Source of the DNA: Diaminobutyricibacter sp. McL0608
GTDB taxonomy: Bacteria; Actinomycetota; Actinomycetes; Actinomycetales; Microbacteriaceae
Length of the DNA stretch: 64,000 nucleotides
Direction of reading: 5' to 3'
NCBI RefSeq assembly: GCF_039613825.1
Contig: NZ_CP154826.1
Span: forward strand, 682,001 to 746,000
Positions 7,572 to 16,431 of the stretch are shown here, piece by piece; the stretch's first letter is position 1; each line of letters begins with the position of its first letter. Both the position numbers and the translations under genes were made by a program. The notes under the pieces are model-generated. The model was not told the origin of the DNA. It did not search any database and was given only the letters and a program-made list of their open reading frames with translations.

Positions 7572-8720
7572 ATGTCCGACGCTTCCGCGGCATCCGCCAT
7601 CCCCGCACTCTCCTCCCTCACGACCATGAGGGTCGGCGGCGTGCCCGAGCGGCTCGTGGAGCCTGCGACTCGCGACGAGCTCGTCGCCACGGCGCTCGGC
7701 GTCTGGGCCGAGGGCGACGACTGGCTGCTTCTCGGCGGCGGCTCGAACACGGTCGCGAGCGACGACGGCTTTCGGGGCACCGTCATCCGGGTCACGATCC
7801 GGGGGATCGAGCGTCTGGATGCTCCGGCCGGCCGGGTGCGCATCCGGGTCGAGGCGGGCGAGCCGTGGGATGACGTGGTCGCCCACGCGGTACGCAACGG
7901 CTGGTCGGGCATCGAGGCTCTCTCTGGCATCCCGGGTTCCACGGGGGCAGCGCCGTTCCAGAACATCGGCGCGTACGGGCAGGAGCTCTCGTCGAGCCTC
8001 ATCGCGATCGACTTCCTCGACTACGCGACAGGCGAGGTGCGCCGGATGTCGAGGTCGGAACTCGGATTGGGCTATCGCACGTCCGAGTTGAAACGGGGCC
8101 TCGCCGGGGTCGTGCTCGCGGTCGAGCTCGAGCTCACGGATGCGAACGAACCGATGGGTGCTCCGCTCAGCGAGCCGATCGCCTACGCACAACTTGCCGA
8201 TGCACTCGGGGTCGCGCTCGGATCCCGGGTCTCCGTCGCAGAGCTGCGTCGCGCCGTGATCGCATTGCGCGCATCCAAGGGGATGGTGCTCGACCCCGAC
8301 GATCCCGACTCCGTGAGCGCCGGATCGTTCTTCACCAACCCGATCGTGTCGGAGAACTTCGCCCGGTCCCTCCCGGCGGCCGCCCCGCGATGGCCGGTCG
8401 AACCGGCCGAGCCCGATGTGGTGCGTGCTCTCGGTGCCGGGGGTGTGCATCCGGAGGACGTGCCTGCGCTGGCCGAAGGGCCGTACGAGGTCAAGCTGAG
8501 CGCGGCGTGGCTGATCGAGCAGGCGGGCATCCGCCGCGGCTTCGCGCTCCCCGGTTCGCGGGCGGCGATCTCGGACAAGCACACGCTGGCACTGACGAAC
8601 CGCGGGGATGCGAGTGCAGACGAGATCGTGCAGCTCGCGTCGTATGTGCAGGGGCGTGTGCAGGCGGAGTTCGGCGTGATCCTCCACGCCGAGCCGATCC
8701 TGGTCGGCTTCTCGCTCTAG
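7572..8720 (+). CDS. murB: UDP-N-acetylmuramate dehydrogenase
   Basis: The 382-residue product shows the FAD-binding LLLGGGSN loop (residues 53-59), SGIPGSTGAAPFQNIGAYGQ, the GSFFTNPIV segment containing the proton-donor serine, and a final HAEPILVGF. It catalyses the NADPH-dependent reduction of UDP-GlcNAc-enolpyruvate to UDP-MurNAc for peptidoglycan synthesis in the cytoplasm. The stop codon TAG is part of the TCTAGT target site of the IS481-type insertion immediately downstream; the duplication leaves the gene intact, but downstream transcription is now separated by the element. Confidence 0.93.
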   Translation: MSDASAASAIPALSSLTTMRVGGVPERLVEPATRDELVATALGVWAEGDDWLLLGGGSNTVASDDGFRGTVIRVTIRGIERLDAPAGRVRIRVEAGEPWDDVVAHAVRNGWSGIEALSGIPGSTGAAPFQNIGAYGQELSSSLIAIDFLDYATGEVRRMSRSELGLGYRTSELKRGLAGVVLAVELELTDANEPMGAPLSEPIAYAQLADALGVALGSRVSVAELRRAVIALRASKGMVLDPDDPDSVSAGSFFTNPIVSENFARSLPAAAPRWPVEPAEPDVVRALGAGGVHPEDVPALAEGPYEVKLSAAWLIEQAGIRRGFALPGSRAAISDKHTLALTNRGDASADEIVQLASYVQGRVQAEFGVILHAEPILVGFSL

Positions 8721-8721
8721 T

Positions 8722-8744
8722 TGTACTGCCCGGGGACGTTGGTT
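8722..8744 (+). repeat. Left terminal inverted repeat of the IS481-type element
   Basis: Starts TGTACTGCCCGGGG and ends GTTGGTT; matches the right repeat at 20 of 23 positions. The flanking TCTAGT (8716-8721) is the left target duplication and contains the murB stop codon. Confidence 0.88.
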
Positions 8745-8842
8745 GATGTGTGACGACTCGCTGTAGTCGTTTCCGGATGTGACGAGGGCCTCCGGGTGAG
8801 AGTGGAGCTGCTTAGACAACCACTTCGAACCGGGAGGCCCTC

Positions 8843-9835
8843 GTGTCCCACGCTAATGCAGCCCTCACCCCAGTCCAACGCGCCCGGATCGCGCGTCTGA
8901 TCGTTGAGGAAGGGTGGCCGGTCGCGCACGCAGCCACGTTTTTCCATGTGTCGTGGCCGACCGCGAAACGGTGGGCTAACCGGTATGCGGCGATGGGCCG
9001 CGACGGGATGGCCGATCGGTCCTCGCGCCCGCACCGGTCCCCGAACCGGACACCGCAACCGATGGTGCGGAAGATCGTGCATTTGCGGTGGAAGCAACGG
9101 CTCGGCCCGGTTGGCATCGGCGCGCAGCTCGGGATGCCCGCCTCAACGGTTCACGCGGTGCTCACCCGGTGTCGGCTCAACCGGTTGCACCATGTCGATG
9201 TCAGAACCGGCGAGCCGGTCCGTCGTTACGAGCACGAGAAGCCGGGTGCGCTGATCCACGTCGACGTGAAGAAGCTCGGAAACATCCCGGACGGCGGCGG
9301 CTGGCGGTTCGTCGGCCGGCAGCAAGGTGACCGCAACCGGGCCGCCACCCCAGGGAAGCCGCGCAACAAACGGTTCCAACCCTTGGTCGGGACCGCGTTC
9401 GTGCACACCGTCATCGACGACAACTCCCGGGTCGCCTATGCCGAGATCCACGACGACGAGACCGCAGCCACGGCGATCGGCGTCCTCCGTCGGGCCGTGT
9501 CCTGGTTCGCGGCCCGCGGCGTCACCGTCGAACGGGTGCTCTCCGACAACGGGTCCGCCTACAAGTCGCACGCCTGGCGAGACGCCTGCGCCGACCTCGG
9601 CATCAAGGTCAAGAAAACCCGACCCTACCGCCCGCAGACGAACGGGAAAATCGAGCGCTTCCACCGCACCCTCGCCGACGGCTGGGCGTTCAGCCGCCAC
9701 TACCACTCGGAATCAGCCCGCAGGGCAGCCCTCCCAGCCTGGCTGCACAACTACAATCACCACAGGCCCCACACCGCCATCGGCAAGGTCCCACCGATCA
9801 CCCGGTTAACCAACCTGCCTGGGCAGTACATCTAG
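8843..9835 (+). CDS. IS481-family transposase
   Basis: The 330-residue DDE transposase has an N-terminal helix-turn-helix (WPVAHAATFFHVSWPTAKRW) and an rve-type integrase core. The presumed catalytic residues lie in HVDVKKLG, LSDNGSAY and NGKIERFHRT. The start is GTG at 8843. The stop codon TAG (9833-9835) is not inside the element: it is supplied by the duplicated target TCTAGT, so the gene is closed by the DNA it inserted into. No frameshift is visible. Confidence 0.92.
   Translation: MSHANAALTPVQRARIARLIVEEGWPVAHAATFFHVSWPTAKRWANRYAAMGRDGMADRSSRPHRSPNRTPQPMVRKIVHLRWKQRLGPVGIGAQLGMPASTVHAVLTRCRLNRLHHVDVRTGEPVRRYEHEKPGALIHVDVKKLGNIPDGGGWRFVGRQQGDRNRAATPGKPRNKRFQPLVGTAFVHTVIDDNSRVAYAEIHDDETAATAIGVLRRAVSWFAARGVTVERVLSDNGSAYKSHAWRDACADLGIKVKKTRPYRPQTNGKIERFHRTLADGWAFSRHYHSESARRAALPAWLHNYNHHRPHTAIGKVPPITRLTNLPGQYI
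9808..9830 (-). repeat. Right terminal inverted repeat of the IS481-type element
   Basis: On the minus strand it reads TGTACTGCCCAGGCAGG and then TTGGTT. It lies inside the 3' end of the transposase gene and is followed by the right target duplication TCTAGT (9831-9836). Confidence 0.88.
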
Positions 9836-9905
9836 TCGAGTTTCCGCTTGTTCTCCACAGTGTCCGAGGCATGTGGTTTTCTAGGGTTGCGCGCGAATCC
9901 ACTTG

Positions 9906-9943
9906 CGATATATCGTGAGTTGTCGTCAACGCGATATATCGCG
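9906..9943. promoter_or_regulatory. Twin ATATAT-centred palindromes upstream of the ABC exporter
   Basis: CGATATATCG (9906-9915) and the perfect 14-bp palindrome CGCGATATATCGCG (9930-9943) have centres 26 bp apart. They lie about 80-115 bp before the ABC exporter genes in an otherwise gene-free stretch (9837-10022). Palindromes of this kind are typical operators for small dimeric repressors such as PadR or TetR proteins, but no such regulator gene is adjacent. Confidence 0.6.
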
Positions 9944-10022
9944 AAGTTGACCCGCGGAAGAACCCCACGAAACACCCCACACGGCAACAACCCCACCTTT
10001 TCGACCTGACCAAGGAGCCACG

Positions 10023-10988
10023 GTGATCCACGCCAGAGGACTCGCACGAACATTCGACACCAAGCGGGGACGCGAACGCGTCGCCGTCCAGGCCGTCGCA
10101 GGCGTCGACATCGACGTCGAAGAGGGAGAGATCGTCGGCTTCCTCGGCCCCAACGGCGCGGGCAAGACCACGACGCTCCGCATGCTGACCACGCTGCTCA
10201 AACCCACTACGGGCACGGCGACGGTAGCCGGATACGACCTCGCCAAAGACCCGATCAAGGTACGAAAGAGCATCGGCTACGTCTCGCAGAGCGGCTCGAC
10301 TGCCGGGGAGGCGCGCGCCGGTGAGGAGATCGTCGACCACGGCCTCCTCTACGGCATCAGCGCCACCCAGGCGGAGACGCGGGGCAAGGAACTCTTCGAC
10401 CAGCTCGACCTCGAAGGGATGTGGAAGCGGCAGCCGAAGACGATGTCCGGCGGGCAGCGCCGCCGCCTCGACATCGCGATGGGGCTCGTGCACGACCCGA
10501 AGCTCGTCTTCCTCGACGAGCCGACGACCGGGCTCGACCCGCAGGCGCGCGCCAACCTGTGGGTGCACATCTCCAACCTGCGCACCCAGCGGGGGAGCAC
10601 GGTCTTCCTGACGACCCACTATCTCGACGAGGCCGACGCGCTCTGCGACCGCATCCTCGTCATCGACCACGGGTCGATCGTCGCCGCCGACACTCCGGAT
10701 GCGCTCAAGCGCCAGGTCGCGGGCGATCTGATCGAGCTGGTGTTGCACGACGAGACGCATGTGTCGACCGCTGCGGCCCAGCTCGCGCGCATCACCAGCG
10801 ACGCGGCGACGGACGTCAACGGTCTCGTCGTCAGCGTGCGGGTGCCGAGCGCGGGCGGCGAGCTTCCGGCGCTGCTGCGCTCGCTCGACGCAGCGGGCGT
10901 GGCCCTCGCCTCGATCGAGGTGCGACGACCGACGCTCGACGATGTCTTCCTCACCATGACCGGCCGCTCGCTTCGGGAAGAGGCCTGA
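10023..10988 (+). CDS. ABC transporter ATPase, DrrA-like (ABC-2 exporter)
   Basis: The 321-residue ATPase has Walker A GPNGAGKTTT near residue 42, signature SGGQRRRLDIAM, Walker B LVFLDEPTTGLD and the H-loop TTHYLDEAD. The C-terminal extension ending in PTLDDVFLTMTGR is typical of the daunorubicin-resistance (DrrA) subfamily. GTG 10023 is preceded by AAGGAG. The permease gene starts 2 bp after its stop. It probably drives export of a drug or lipid-like compound; the substrate is unknown. The palindromes upstream suggest an inducible promoter. Confidence 0.88.
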   Translation: MIHARGLARTFDTKRGRERVAVQAVAGVDIDVEEGEIVGFLGPNGAGKTTTLRMLTTLLKPTTGTATVAGYDLAKDPIKVRKSIGYVSQSGSTAGEARAGEEIVDHGLLYGISATQAETRGKELFDQLDLEGMWKRQPKTMSGGQRRRLDIAMGLVHDPKLVFLDEPTTGLDPQARANLWVHISNLRTQRGSTVFLTTHYLDEADALCDRILVIDHGSIVAADTPDALKRQVAGDLIELVLHDETHVSTAAAQLARITSDAATDVNGLVVSVRVPSAGGELPALLRSLDAAGVALASIEVRRPTLDDVFLTMTGRSLREEA

Positions 10989-10990
10989 TC

Positions 10991-11809
10991 ATGTCCAGCC
11001 TGAGCACGACGCGCACGAGCATCCCTTCGACAAGGAATTCCCCCATGACCTTCGCACGACAGACCTGGATCATCTTCCGCCGCCAGATGCGGCTGGCCCT
11101 GCGCAATCCGGCCTGGGTGATCATCGGGCTCGCCCAGCCGGTGCTTTACCTGGCACTCTTCGGGCCACTGCTGGTTCCGCTCGCAGCACAGATCGGCAAC
11201 GTCAACGCCTACACGTTCTTCGTGCCCGGCCTTCTCGTACAGCTCGGCCTGTTCGGCGCGCTGTTCGCCGGTTTCGGCCTGATCTCCGAATGGCGCGAGG
11301 GAGTCGTCGAGGCCGAACGGGTCACCCCCGCGAGCCGCACGGCCCTCCTGCTCGGCCGGGTGGCTCGCGACATCGTGCTGCTCACGGTGCAGGGCATCCT
11401 GCTGATCGCGCTCGCGTTCCTGTTCGGCCTCACCGGCTCGATCCCCGGAATGATCTTCGGTCTCATCCTCACGATGCTGCTCGGCGGCGCATGCTCGGCG
11501 TCGTCGAACGCGCTCGCGCTCTCGACGAAGAGCGAGGATGTGCTCGCGCCCGTGCTCAACAGCATCGCGCTTCCGGTGCTGCTGCTCTCGGGCATCCTGC
11601 TGCCGATCAGCCTGGAGACGGGTGCACCGCAGTGGCTGGTCACCGTCAGCAATTTGATGCCGATCAAGTACATCGTCAATGCGATCCGCGAGGCGTTCAA
11701 GGGCGACATCGCGACGCTCACGACCTTGTGGGGTGTGCTCTGGACGCTGGTGCTCTTCGCCGCCGGGCTCTGGATCGGCACGCGAACGTTCCGCAAGGAC
11801 AACGCCTGA
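10991..11809 (+). CDS. ABC-2 type permease, DrrB-like
   Basis: The 272-residue membrane protein has about six hydrophobic segments and the ABC-2 pattern (cytoplasmic N-terminus, WREGVVEAERVTPASR loop, GACSASSNALAL, long final helix). It is the partner of the ATPase gene just upstream. An alternative start is ATG 11045, giving a product that begins MTFARQTW; the longer form has a polar, Ser/Thr-rich N-terminus. Confidence 0.85.
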   Translation: MSSLSTTRTSIPSTRNSPMTFARQTWIIFRRQMRLALRNPAWVIIGLAQPVLYLALFGPLLVPLAAQIGNVNAYTFFVPGLLVQLGLFGALFAGFGLISEWREGVVEAERVTPASRTALLLGRVARDIVLLTVQGILLIALAFLFGLTGSIPGMIFGLILTMLLGGACSASSNALALSTKSEDVLAPVLNSIALPVLLLSGILLPISLETGAPQWLVTVSNLMPIKYIVNAIREAFKGDIATLTTLWGVLWTLVLFAAGLWIGTRTFRKDNA

Positions 11810-11845
11810 GCGAGCTGATCGGCCCGGCTCGATAACATCCAACGT

Positions 11846-12283
11846 ATGGCCATCAAACTTGAGAACGTCGGCATCGCTGTTCGCGACCTCGAAGCAACGA
11901 TCTCCTTTTTCACCGACCTCGGCCTCACGGTCATGGGCCGTGACACGGTCAGCGGCGAGTGGACCGACACTGCTGTGGGCCTCGATGGAAATCACGCCAA
12001 GATCGCGATGCTCCAGACGCCGGACGGTCAGGGGCGCATCGAACTCTTCGAGTACATCCATCCCGATGCGATCGAGACGGAGCCCACCCGTCCCAACGAG
12101 ATCGGGATGCATCGCGTCGCCTTCTCGGTCGACGACATCGACGAAGCCCTCGAGATCGCCGCTCGGCACGGATGCCATCCGCTTCGCGGAGTGGCGACAT
12201 ACGAGGACATCTACAAGCTCAGCTATGTCCGAGGCCCGAGCGGCATCATCGTGATGCTCGCCGAGGAGCTGAAGAAGAGCTGA
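11846..12283 (+). CDS. VOC (glyoxalase/bleomycin-resistance) family protein
   Basis: A 145-residue protein with two beta-alpha-beta-beta-beta modules of the vicinal-oxygen-chelate fold (MAIKLENVGIAVRDLEATISF, then HRVAFSVDDIDEALEIAA). A -10-like TAACAT ends 7 nt before the ATG, which suggests a leaderless transcript. At the 3' end an 11-bp unit (GAGCTGAAGAA) is tandemly duplicated, with the stop codon in the second unit. Function may be dioxygenase- or lyase-like or binding of a toxic compound; it cannot be decided. Confidence 0.78.
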   Translation: MAIKLENVGIAVRDLEATISFFTDLGLTVMGRDTVSGEWTDTAVGLDGNHAKIAMLQTPDGQGRIELFEYIHPDAIETEPTRPNEIGMHRVAFSVDDIDEALEIAARHGCHPLRGVATYEDIYKLSYVRGPSGIIVMLAEELKKS

Positions 12284-12301
12284 AGAAGAGCTGACGGCCG
12301 C

Positions 12302-13114
12302 CTAGGTGTCTTTGCGGATCCAGCGGAACGTCATCCGGCACGCGATGATGCCGACGACCAGCCAGATCAGCAGCACGATGGCGGTCCAGCCGTGCTGCCA
12401 GCTGCCGCTCGGCTCGATCGCTTCGAAGTTGTCGGGAAGGAAAACGCTCCGCATCCCCTGCGCGATCCATTTCAGGGGAAAGATGCTCGCGATGTTCTGC
12501 AACCAGGTCGGCAGCAGGTTGAACGCCAGGTAGACGCCCGAGATGAACTGCAGCACGAGCACGATCGGGATGATCACGGCCGTCGCACTGCCACCCGACC
12601 GCGGAAGGGACGACAGCGCGATCCCGAGTACCGCACACGTGATGATCCCCAGCAGGTACACCCATACGAACGTGAGCCATTTCGCCGGATCGGTCGGCAG
12701 TGCCACGTTGAATGCGAATCTCGCCATCACCAGCAGCAGCGCGATCTGCAGCACGCTCGTGGCCAGCACCTGGCCCATCTTGCCGATGAAATAGGAGATC
12801 ACCGGGAGGGGAGACCCGCCGAGCCGCTTGAGGGTTCCGTCACCCTTCTCGCCGGCGATGTCCACGGCGAGGTTCTGCACCCCGCTCAGCAGGATGCCCG
12901 CGGCGATCATGGCGGGAAGGTAGTAGGCGGCCTGGGTGATCCCGCCCGATCCATCCGGGTTCTCGCCGACATTGCCGAGCCCCTGGAACGCGACCGAGAA
13001 GATCCCGAGCATCACGACAGGGAAGAGGAACGTGAAGAAGATCGTGTCGCCCTGCCGGAAGTACACGCGCGTCTCGTAGCCGACGCGCCTGGCGCCCAGA
13101 ACGAGGGTTCTCAT
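12302..13114 (-). CDS. ABC-2 type permease (second exporter)
   Basis: The 270-residue membrane protein has about six hydrophobic helices and an ABC-2 transporter pattern (RQGDTIFFTFLFPVVMLGIF, GEKGDGTLKRLGGSPLP, LPTWLQNIASIFPLKWIAQG). It overlaps the upstream ATPase gene by 4 bp. It converges with the VOC gene, leaving only 18 bp between stops. Substrate unknown. Confidence 0.85.
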   Translation of the reverse strand: MRTLVLGARRVGYETRVYFRQGDTIFFTFLFPVVMLGIFSVAFQGLGNVGENPDGSGGITQAAYYLPAMIAAGILLSGVQNLAVDIAGEKGDGTLKRLGGSPLPVISYFIGKMGQVLATSVLQIALLLVMARFAFNVALPTDPAKWLTFVWVYLLGIITCAVLGIALSSLPRSGGSATAVIIPIVLVLQFISGVYLAFNLLPTWLQNIASIFPLKWIAQGMRSVFLPDNFEAIEPSGSWQHGWTAIVLLIWLVVGIIACRMTFRWIRKDT

Positions 13115-13992
13115 GCGGCGACCTCAGCATCCTTGACGAGTTCGAGGTAGATGTCCTCCAGGCTCGGACGGATGACTTCGAGATCGCGCGGCTCGCCGGT
13201 GCGGGCGACGAGCGCCGCCACGACCGATGCCGGCTGCTCCGTCCGCTCCTCGTGCTGCTCGCCGTTCGCATCCCGCCAGCGCACGATCGGGACGCGTGCA
13301 GCCGACCCTCCGATCTCGTCGACCGCGCCGATGTCGACGAGCTGACCATTCGCGATCACGGCGACCCGGTCGCTGAGCTGCGCAGCCTCATCGAGGTAGT
13401 GGGTGGTGAGCAGGATGGTCGTCCCCTCCCGCTTCAGGCTCCGGATGAGCTCCCAGAACTCGCGCCGCGCCTCCGGGTCGAAGCCCGTCGTCGGTTCGTC
13501 GAGGAACAGCATCTCGGGCCGACCGACGAAACCGAGCGCGACATCGACTCGCCTGCGCTGGCCGCCGGAGAGGTTCTTGATGCGCGTCTTCGCCTTCTCC
13601 GTGAGTCCGACCGCGGCGATCACCTCGTCGACATCGCGCGGATGCGGGTAGAGGCCGGCGAAATGCGTCAACTGCTCGCGCACGGTCACATCTCCCGACT
13701 CGCCGCTCGACTGGAGCACGATGCCGAGGCGGGCCTTCCACGCGACGCCGCCGCGGTGAGGGTCGAGGCCGAGCACCTGGGCGCTCCCGCCGGTGCGGTC
13801 GCGGTAGCCCTCGAGTATCTCGATCGTCGTGCTCTTGCCTGCTCCGTTCGGCCCGAGGAGCGCGAAAGTCTCACCGCGCGCAATGTCGAAGCTGACCCCC
13901 TGGAGGGCGGTGAGCGACCCGTAGGCCTTGCGCAGGTCGCGCACGGAGACCGCTGCGTCCGGGTCGAGGGCGGCACTGGCGTCAGCGGTCAT
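13111..13992 (-). CDS. ABC transporter ATPase (second ABC-2 exporter)
   Basis: Carries GPNGAGKSTT (Walker A), LSGGQRRRVDVAL (signature), MLFLDEPTTGFD (Walker B) and TTHYLDEAAQ (H-loop), with a C-terminal region ending RPSLEDIYLELV, as in drug or antibiotic exporters. ATG 13992 is preferred because the mature ATPase fold starts soon after; GTG 14013 would add seven residues. It forms a two-gene unit with the permease and is not part of the exporter unit on the plus strand. Confidence 0.86.
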   Translation of the reverse strand: MTADASAALDPDAAVSVRDLRKAYGSLTALQGVSFDIARGETFALLGPNGAGKSTTIEILEGYRDRTGGSAQVLGLDPHRGGVAWKARLGIVLQSSGESGDVTVREQLTHFAGLYPHPRDVDEVIAAVGLTEKAKTRIKNLSGGQRRRVDVALGFVGRPEMLFLDEPTTGFDPEARREFWELIRSLKREGTTILLTTHYLDEAAQLSDRVAVIANGQLVDIGAVDEIGGSAARVPIVRWRDANGEQHEERTEQPASVVAALVARTGEPRDLEVIRPSLEDIYLELVKDAEVAA

Positions 13993-14113
13993 GGGTCCAT
14001 GATGCCCTGCCACGCCTCGGCCGCCTAGAGTCCCGCGGGTCTGCGGCAGTTCGTCACGTCTGCACCCCGCTCGCCCCGCCGCAGTCGTTACGGAACGCAG
14101 CAGACAGCGGGGG

Positions 14114-14137
14114 CCGCCCGGCGGAAGCGCCGGGCGG
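14114..14137 (-). terminator. GC-rich hairpin after the PspC operon
   Basis: A perfect 10-bp stem (CCGCCCGGCG / CGCCGGGCGG) with a GAAG tetraloop lies about 55 bp beyond the stop of the minus-strand gene at 14190. The region 14014-14189 holds no gene. Confidence 0.65.
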
Positions 14138-14189
14138 GGGCGCGAGCGGCAGCTGCGAGGGTCGACGGCGGCCGGCAGCGCCCGCCCGG

Positions 14190-14732
14190 TCAGGCGTCGA
14201 GACGGCGGCGCTGGGCGCGACGGATCAGTGCGAGCACGGCGAGGAGCAGGATGAACACCCCGACGACGAGCACGGACAGGATCCAGAACGCGCCGGGTGT
14301 CAGCGTCGAGGCCCAGTCGGAGAGTGCCAGCCGACGTGCGGGCGAGCCGACGATGGCGAGGGTCGTCGCAGCGATCCCCGCGATGATCAGCCCCCAGACG
14401 ATCGCGGCCCAGCGGGTGCGCGGGCGACCGTAGTGGGCCGCGACGGCGCCGGTACCGACCGACGGGGCGTCCGTGGTGATCGTGATACTCCAGGGCGGCG
14501 TGGGCGGCGTGGGCGCGGTCGCGGCGGCCTCGCGGGTGTCCGACACACGAGGCTCGGTTCGGGGAGCGTCTGTCGCTGCAGTGTCAGCCTCAACGGTGTC
14601 GGCCGCGGCATCCAGCACCTCGGTGTCGTCCGCATCCTCGGTCGTCGCGTCCGCCGCCACCGCATCCGCCGCCGCCACCGCGTCCGCCGCCACCGCATCC
14701 AGCGGTACCGTCTTGTCGTCGTTGTCGCTCAT
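14190..14732 (-). CDS. Membrane protein with acidic Ala/Asp-rich N-terminal region, PspC operon
   Basis: The 180-residue protein has an acidic low-complexity N-terminal half with AVAADAVAAADAVAADA-type repeats. A conserved-looking segment (RPRTRWAAIVWGLIIAGIAA) follows, then two transmembrane helices and a basic tail (RRAQRRRLDA). ATG 14732 overlaps the stop of the PspC gene by 4 bp. I do not recognise a family; it is probably a partner of the PspC membrane protein in envelope-stress signalling. Confidence 0.75.
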   Translation of the reverse strand: MSDNDDKTVPLDAVAADAVAAADAVAADATTEDADDTEVLDAAADTVEADTAATDAPRTEPRVSDTREAAATAPTPPTPPWSITITTDAPSVGTGAVAAHYGRPRTRWAAIVWGLIIAGIAATTLAIVGSPARRLALSDWASTLTPGAFWILSVLVVGVFILLLAVLALIRRAQRRRLDA

Positions 14733-16318
14733 CCCTGTACTCCTGTCGGCTCCTGGTTGCGTTGCAGCTGCACTTCGCCGCCGGTCTGTTCGATGCGCAC
14801 GATGACGTCGGGCGTGCTCTTCGGGCCGTCGACGAAGTCGTAGGTGCACGCTCCGCCCGGCGTCCGCACACACGCCGGCACCGTGACCGATCCCTGGCCT
14901 TCGACGAACGAGTAGACGCTCGCGCCGCGCAGCACCAGCTCCATCCGGATCGTCGTCTTCGCATCCGTGACCACGTAGGTGGTCCCCGGTCCCTTCTCGA
15001 GGTCGATGACCGGCGTACCCGGCGCGCCGCCCGCGGTCGTCGAATCGACGAGAAGCGTCGTGTCGCCGACCGGCTGCGCATACGAAGCGGATGCGGTGGG
15101 CGCCAGCCACGCGCCGACCGGCTGGAGCACCAGCTGGCGGTCCCGCGGGATGAAGGCGGTCGTGAGTGTCGCGACGAGGAGCAGGATCGAAAGGAATCCG
15201 AGGAAGCCGCTCCGCCTGCGGAGGGCTCCCGCGAGCACGCCGGCCAGCCCGAACACGATCGTCGCGGCGGCGAGGGATGCGGTCAGTTCGTACCCGTCGA
15301 ACTCCGGTCGTGTGCTCACGACGATCGCGGTGACGGCGGACACGATCAGGGCCAGTCCGATCGTGGCGAACACGTAGGCCGCGCTGGTGCGGGGGTTCGC
15401 GAGCCGGTACTCCCGGCGCCGCGCATCCGCTTCCACCGCGTAGGCCTGTGAGCGGGCCCGGTTCTCAGCGGCGCGCTGGGCCCGGATCGCCCGCATGTCG
15501 GCGTCGTGCCGGGCCTTCCACGCGTTGTGCTCCACCTGCCAGGCGGCGTGACGGGCCTTCCAGGCGGCGTAGTCGTCGGTGGGGGCGCCCGTCGGAGGAG
15601 CGGGAGGCTCGGTCGGTTCCGCGGTCGTGTCCACGACAGGCGGCAGAGGGATCGTCGCGGCAGTTGCGGCGACGGTCGCCGCCCTCGCAGCCTCGGTCGC
15701 CGCGCCCGCTCCATCCGCGGAGGTCGTCGACCCGGCCGAAGCCGGCGATCCGTACCCTGGGCCGGCGGAACCCGCGGAAGCCGTTCGCGGGTTCTGTGTC
15801 GAACCGCCGGCCCAGGGTGGCAGTTGGGCCCCGCGCGCCGCCCAGACGACGAACGCGACGATGAGGCCGATGATGAGGAGGGTCCAGAGGGAGCGGCCGA
15901 TCGCCTCAGGCCAGGAGGGCGCGCCCCAGAACTGCGCTCCGGCCCACCAGATTCCCTGCGTGAAAGGCAGGAAGGAGACGAGCGCGAGCACCCCGATGCC
16001 GATCATCGCGTTGTCGAATTCGCCGCGTACCAGCTTCTCGGCGTGGATGGTGTCGTTGCGGTCCGGCAGGAGTGCCCACGCCGCCGCGTAGAACAGGGCG
16101 ACCGGGGCGCCGAGGACGGCGGCCACCACGGCGATACCGCGCACGATCAGCGGGTCGATCCCGATCCGGGCCGCGATGCCGGCGCAGACGCCGCCGATCC
16201 AGCCGTCGGTGCGGGGGATGCCGAGGCTGCGCATCCATCCGAAGAAGCGATTCGAGCCGGGTCCGGCCCCGGTGGCCGGTCCGGCTGGAGGTTCCGGCTG
16301 AGTCTGCTGCTGTGACAT
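14729..16318 (-). CDS. PspC-domain membrane protein
   Basis: The 529-residue protein has a PspC domain at residues ~28-90 (IGGVCAGIAARIGIDPLIVRGIAVV ... ALFYAAAWALLPDR), further helices, an Ala/Pro-rich cytoplasmic linker, a second cluster of helices (~320-420) and a C-terminal extracytoplasmic domain of beta-strand type. It is divergent from a PspC-domain histidine kinase, with 113 bp between the starts. PspC proteins sense membrane stress; this arrangement is widespread in actinobacteria. Confidence 0.82.
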   Translation of the reverse strand: MSQQQTQPEPPAGPATGAGPGSNRFFGWMRSLGIPRTDGWIGGVCAGIAARIGIDPLIVRGIAVVAAVLGAPVALFYAAAWALLPDRNDTIHAEKLVRGEFDNAMIGIGVLALVSFLPFTQGIWWAGAQFWGAPSWPEAIGRSLWTLLIIGLIVAFVVWAARGAQLPPWAGGSTQNPRTASAGSAGPGYGSPASAGSTTSADGAGAATEAARAATVAATAATIPLPPVVDTTAEPTEPPAPPTGAPTDDYAAWKARHAAWQVEHNAWKARHDADMRAIRAQRAAENRARSQAYAVEADARRREYRLANPRTSAAYVFATIGLALIVSAVTAIVVSTRPEFDGYELTASLAAATIVFGLAGVLAGALRRRSGFLGFLSILLLVATLTTAFIPRDRQLVLQPVGAWLAPTASASYAQPVGDTTLLVDSTTAGGAPGTPVIDLEKGPGTTYVVTDAKTTIRMELVLRGASVYSFVEGQGSVTVPACVRTPGGACTYDFVDGPKSTPDVIVRIEQTGGEVQLQRNQEPTGVQG

Positions 16319-16431
16319 GTCTCGATGCTCCCGCCGGCGCGCACCCCCGCGCTATGGGGTATCACCCTGAGCGAACCCTGAATCCTTCCCGTGCGGGTGC
16401 CGACGGCGCGGAAACCTGCTTGGATTCTGAC

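Larger units (their letters stand above)
8722..9830 (+). mobile_element. IS481-family insertion sequence, complete
   Basis: An 1109-bp element with terminal inverted repeats beginning TGTACTGCCC and a 6-bp target duplication TCTAGT on both sides (8716-8721 and 9831-9836). This fits the NCTAGN target preference known for IS481. It contains one transposase gene. Perfect target repeats and an intact transposase suggest recent insertion. Confidence 0.93.

Noticed and set aside
8750-8761. GTGACGACTCG inside the IS element identical to part of hairpin A2
   Set aside because: Only 11 bp, without the rest of the hairpin; likely chance, and it lies in the IS left end.
14630-14712. CRISPR-like or satellite repeat of GCATCCGCC units
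   Set aside because: The repeats lie in frame inside a coding region (Ala/Asp repeats) with no spacers.
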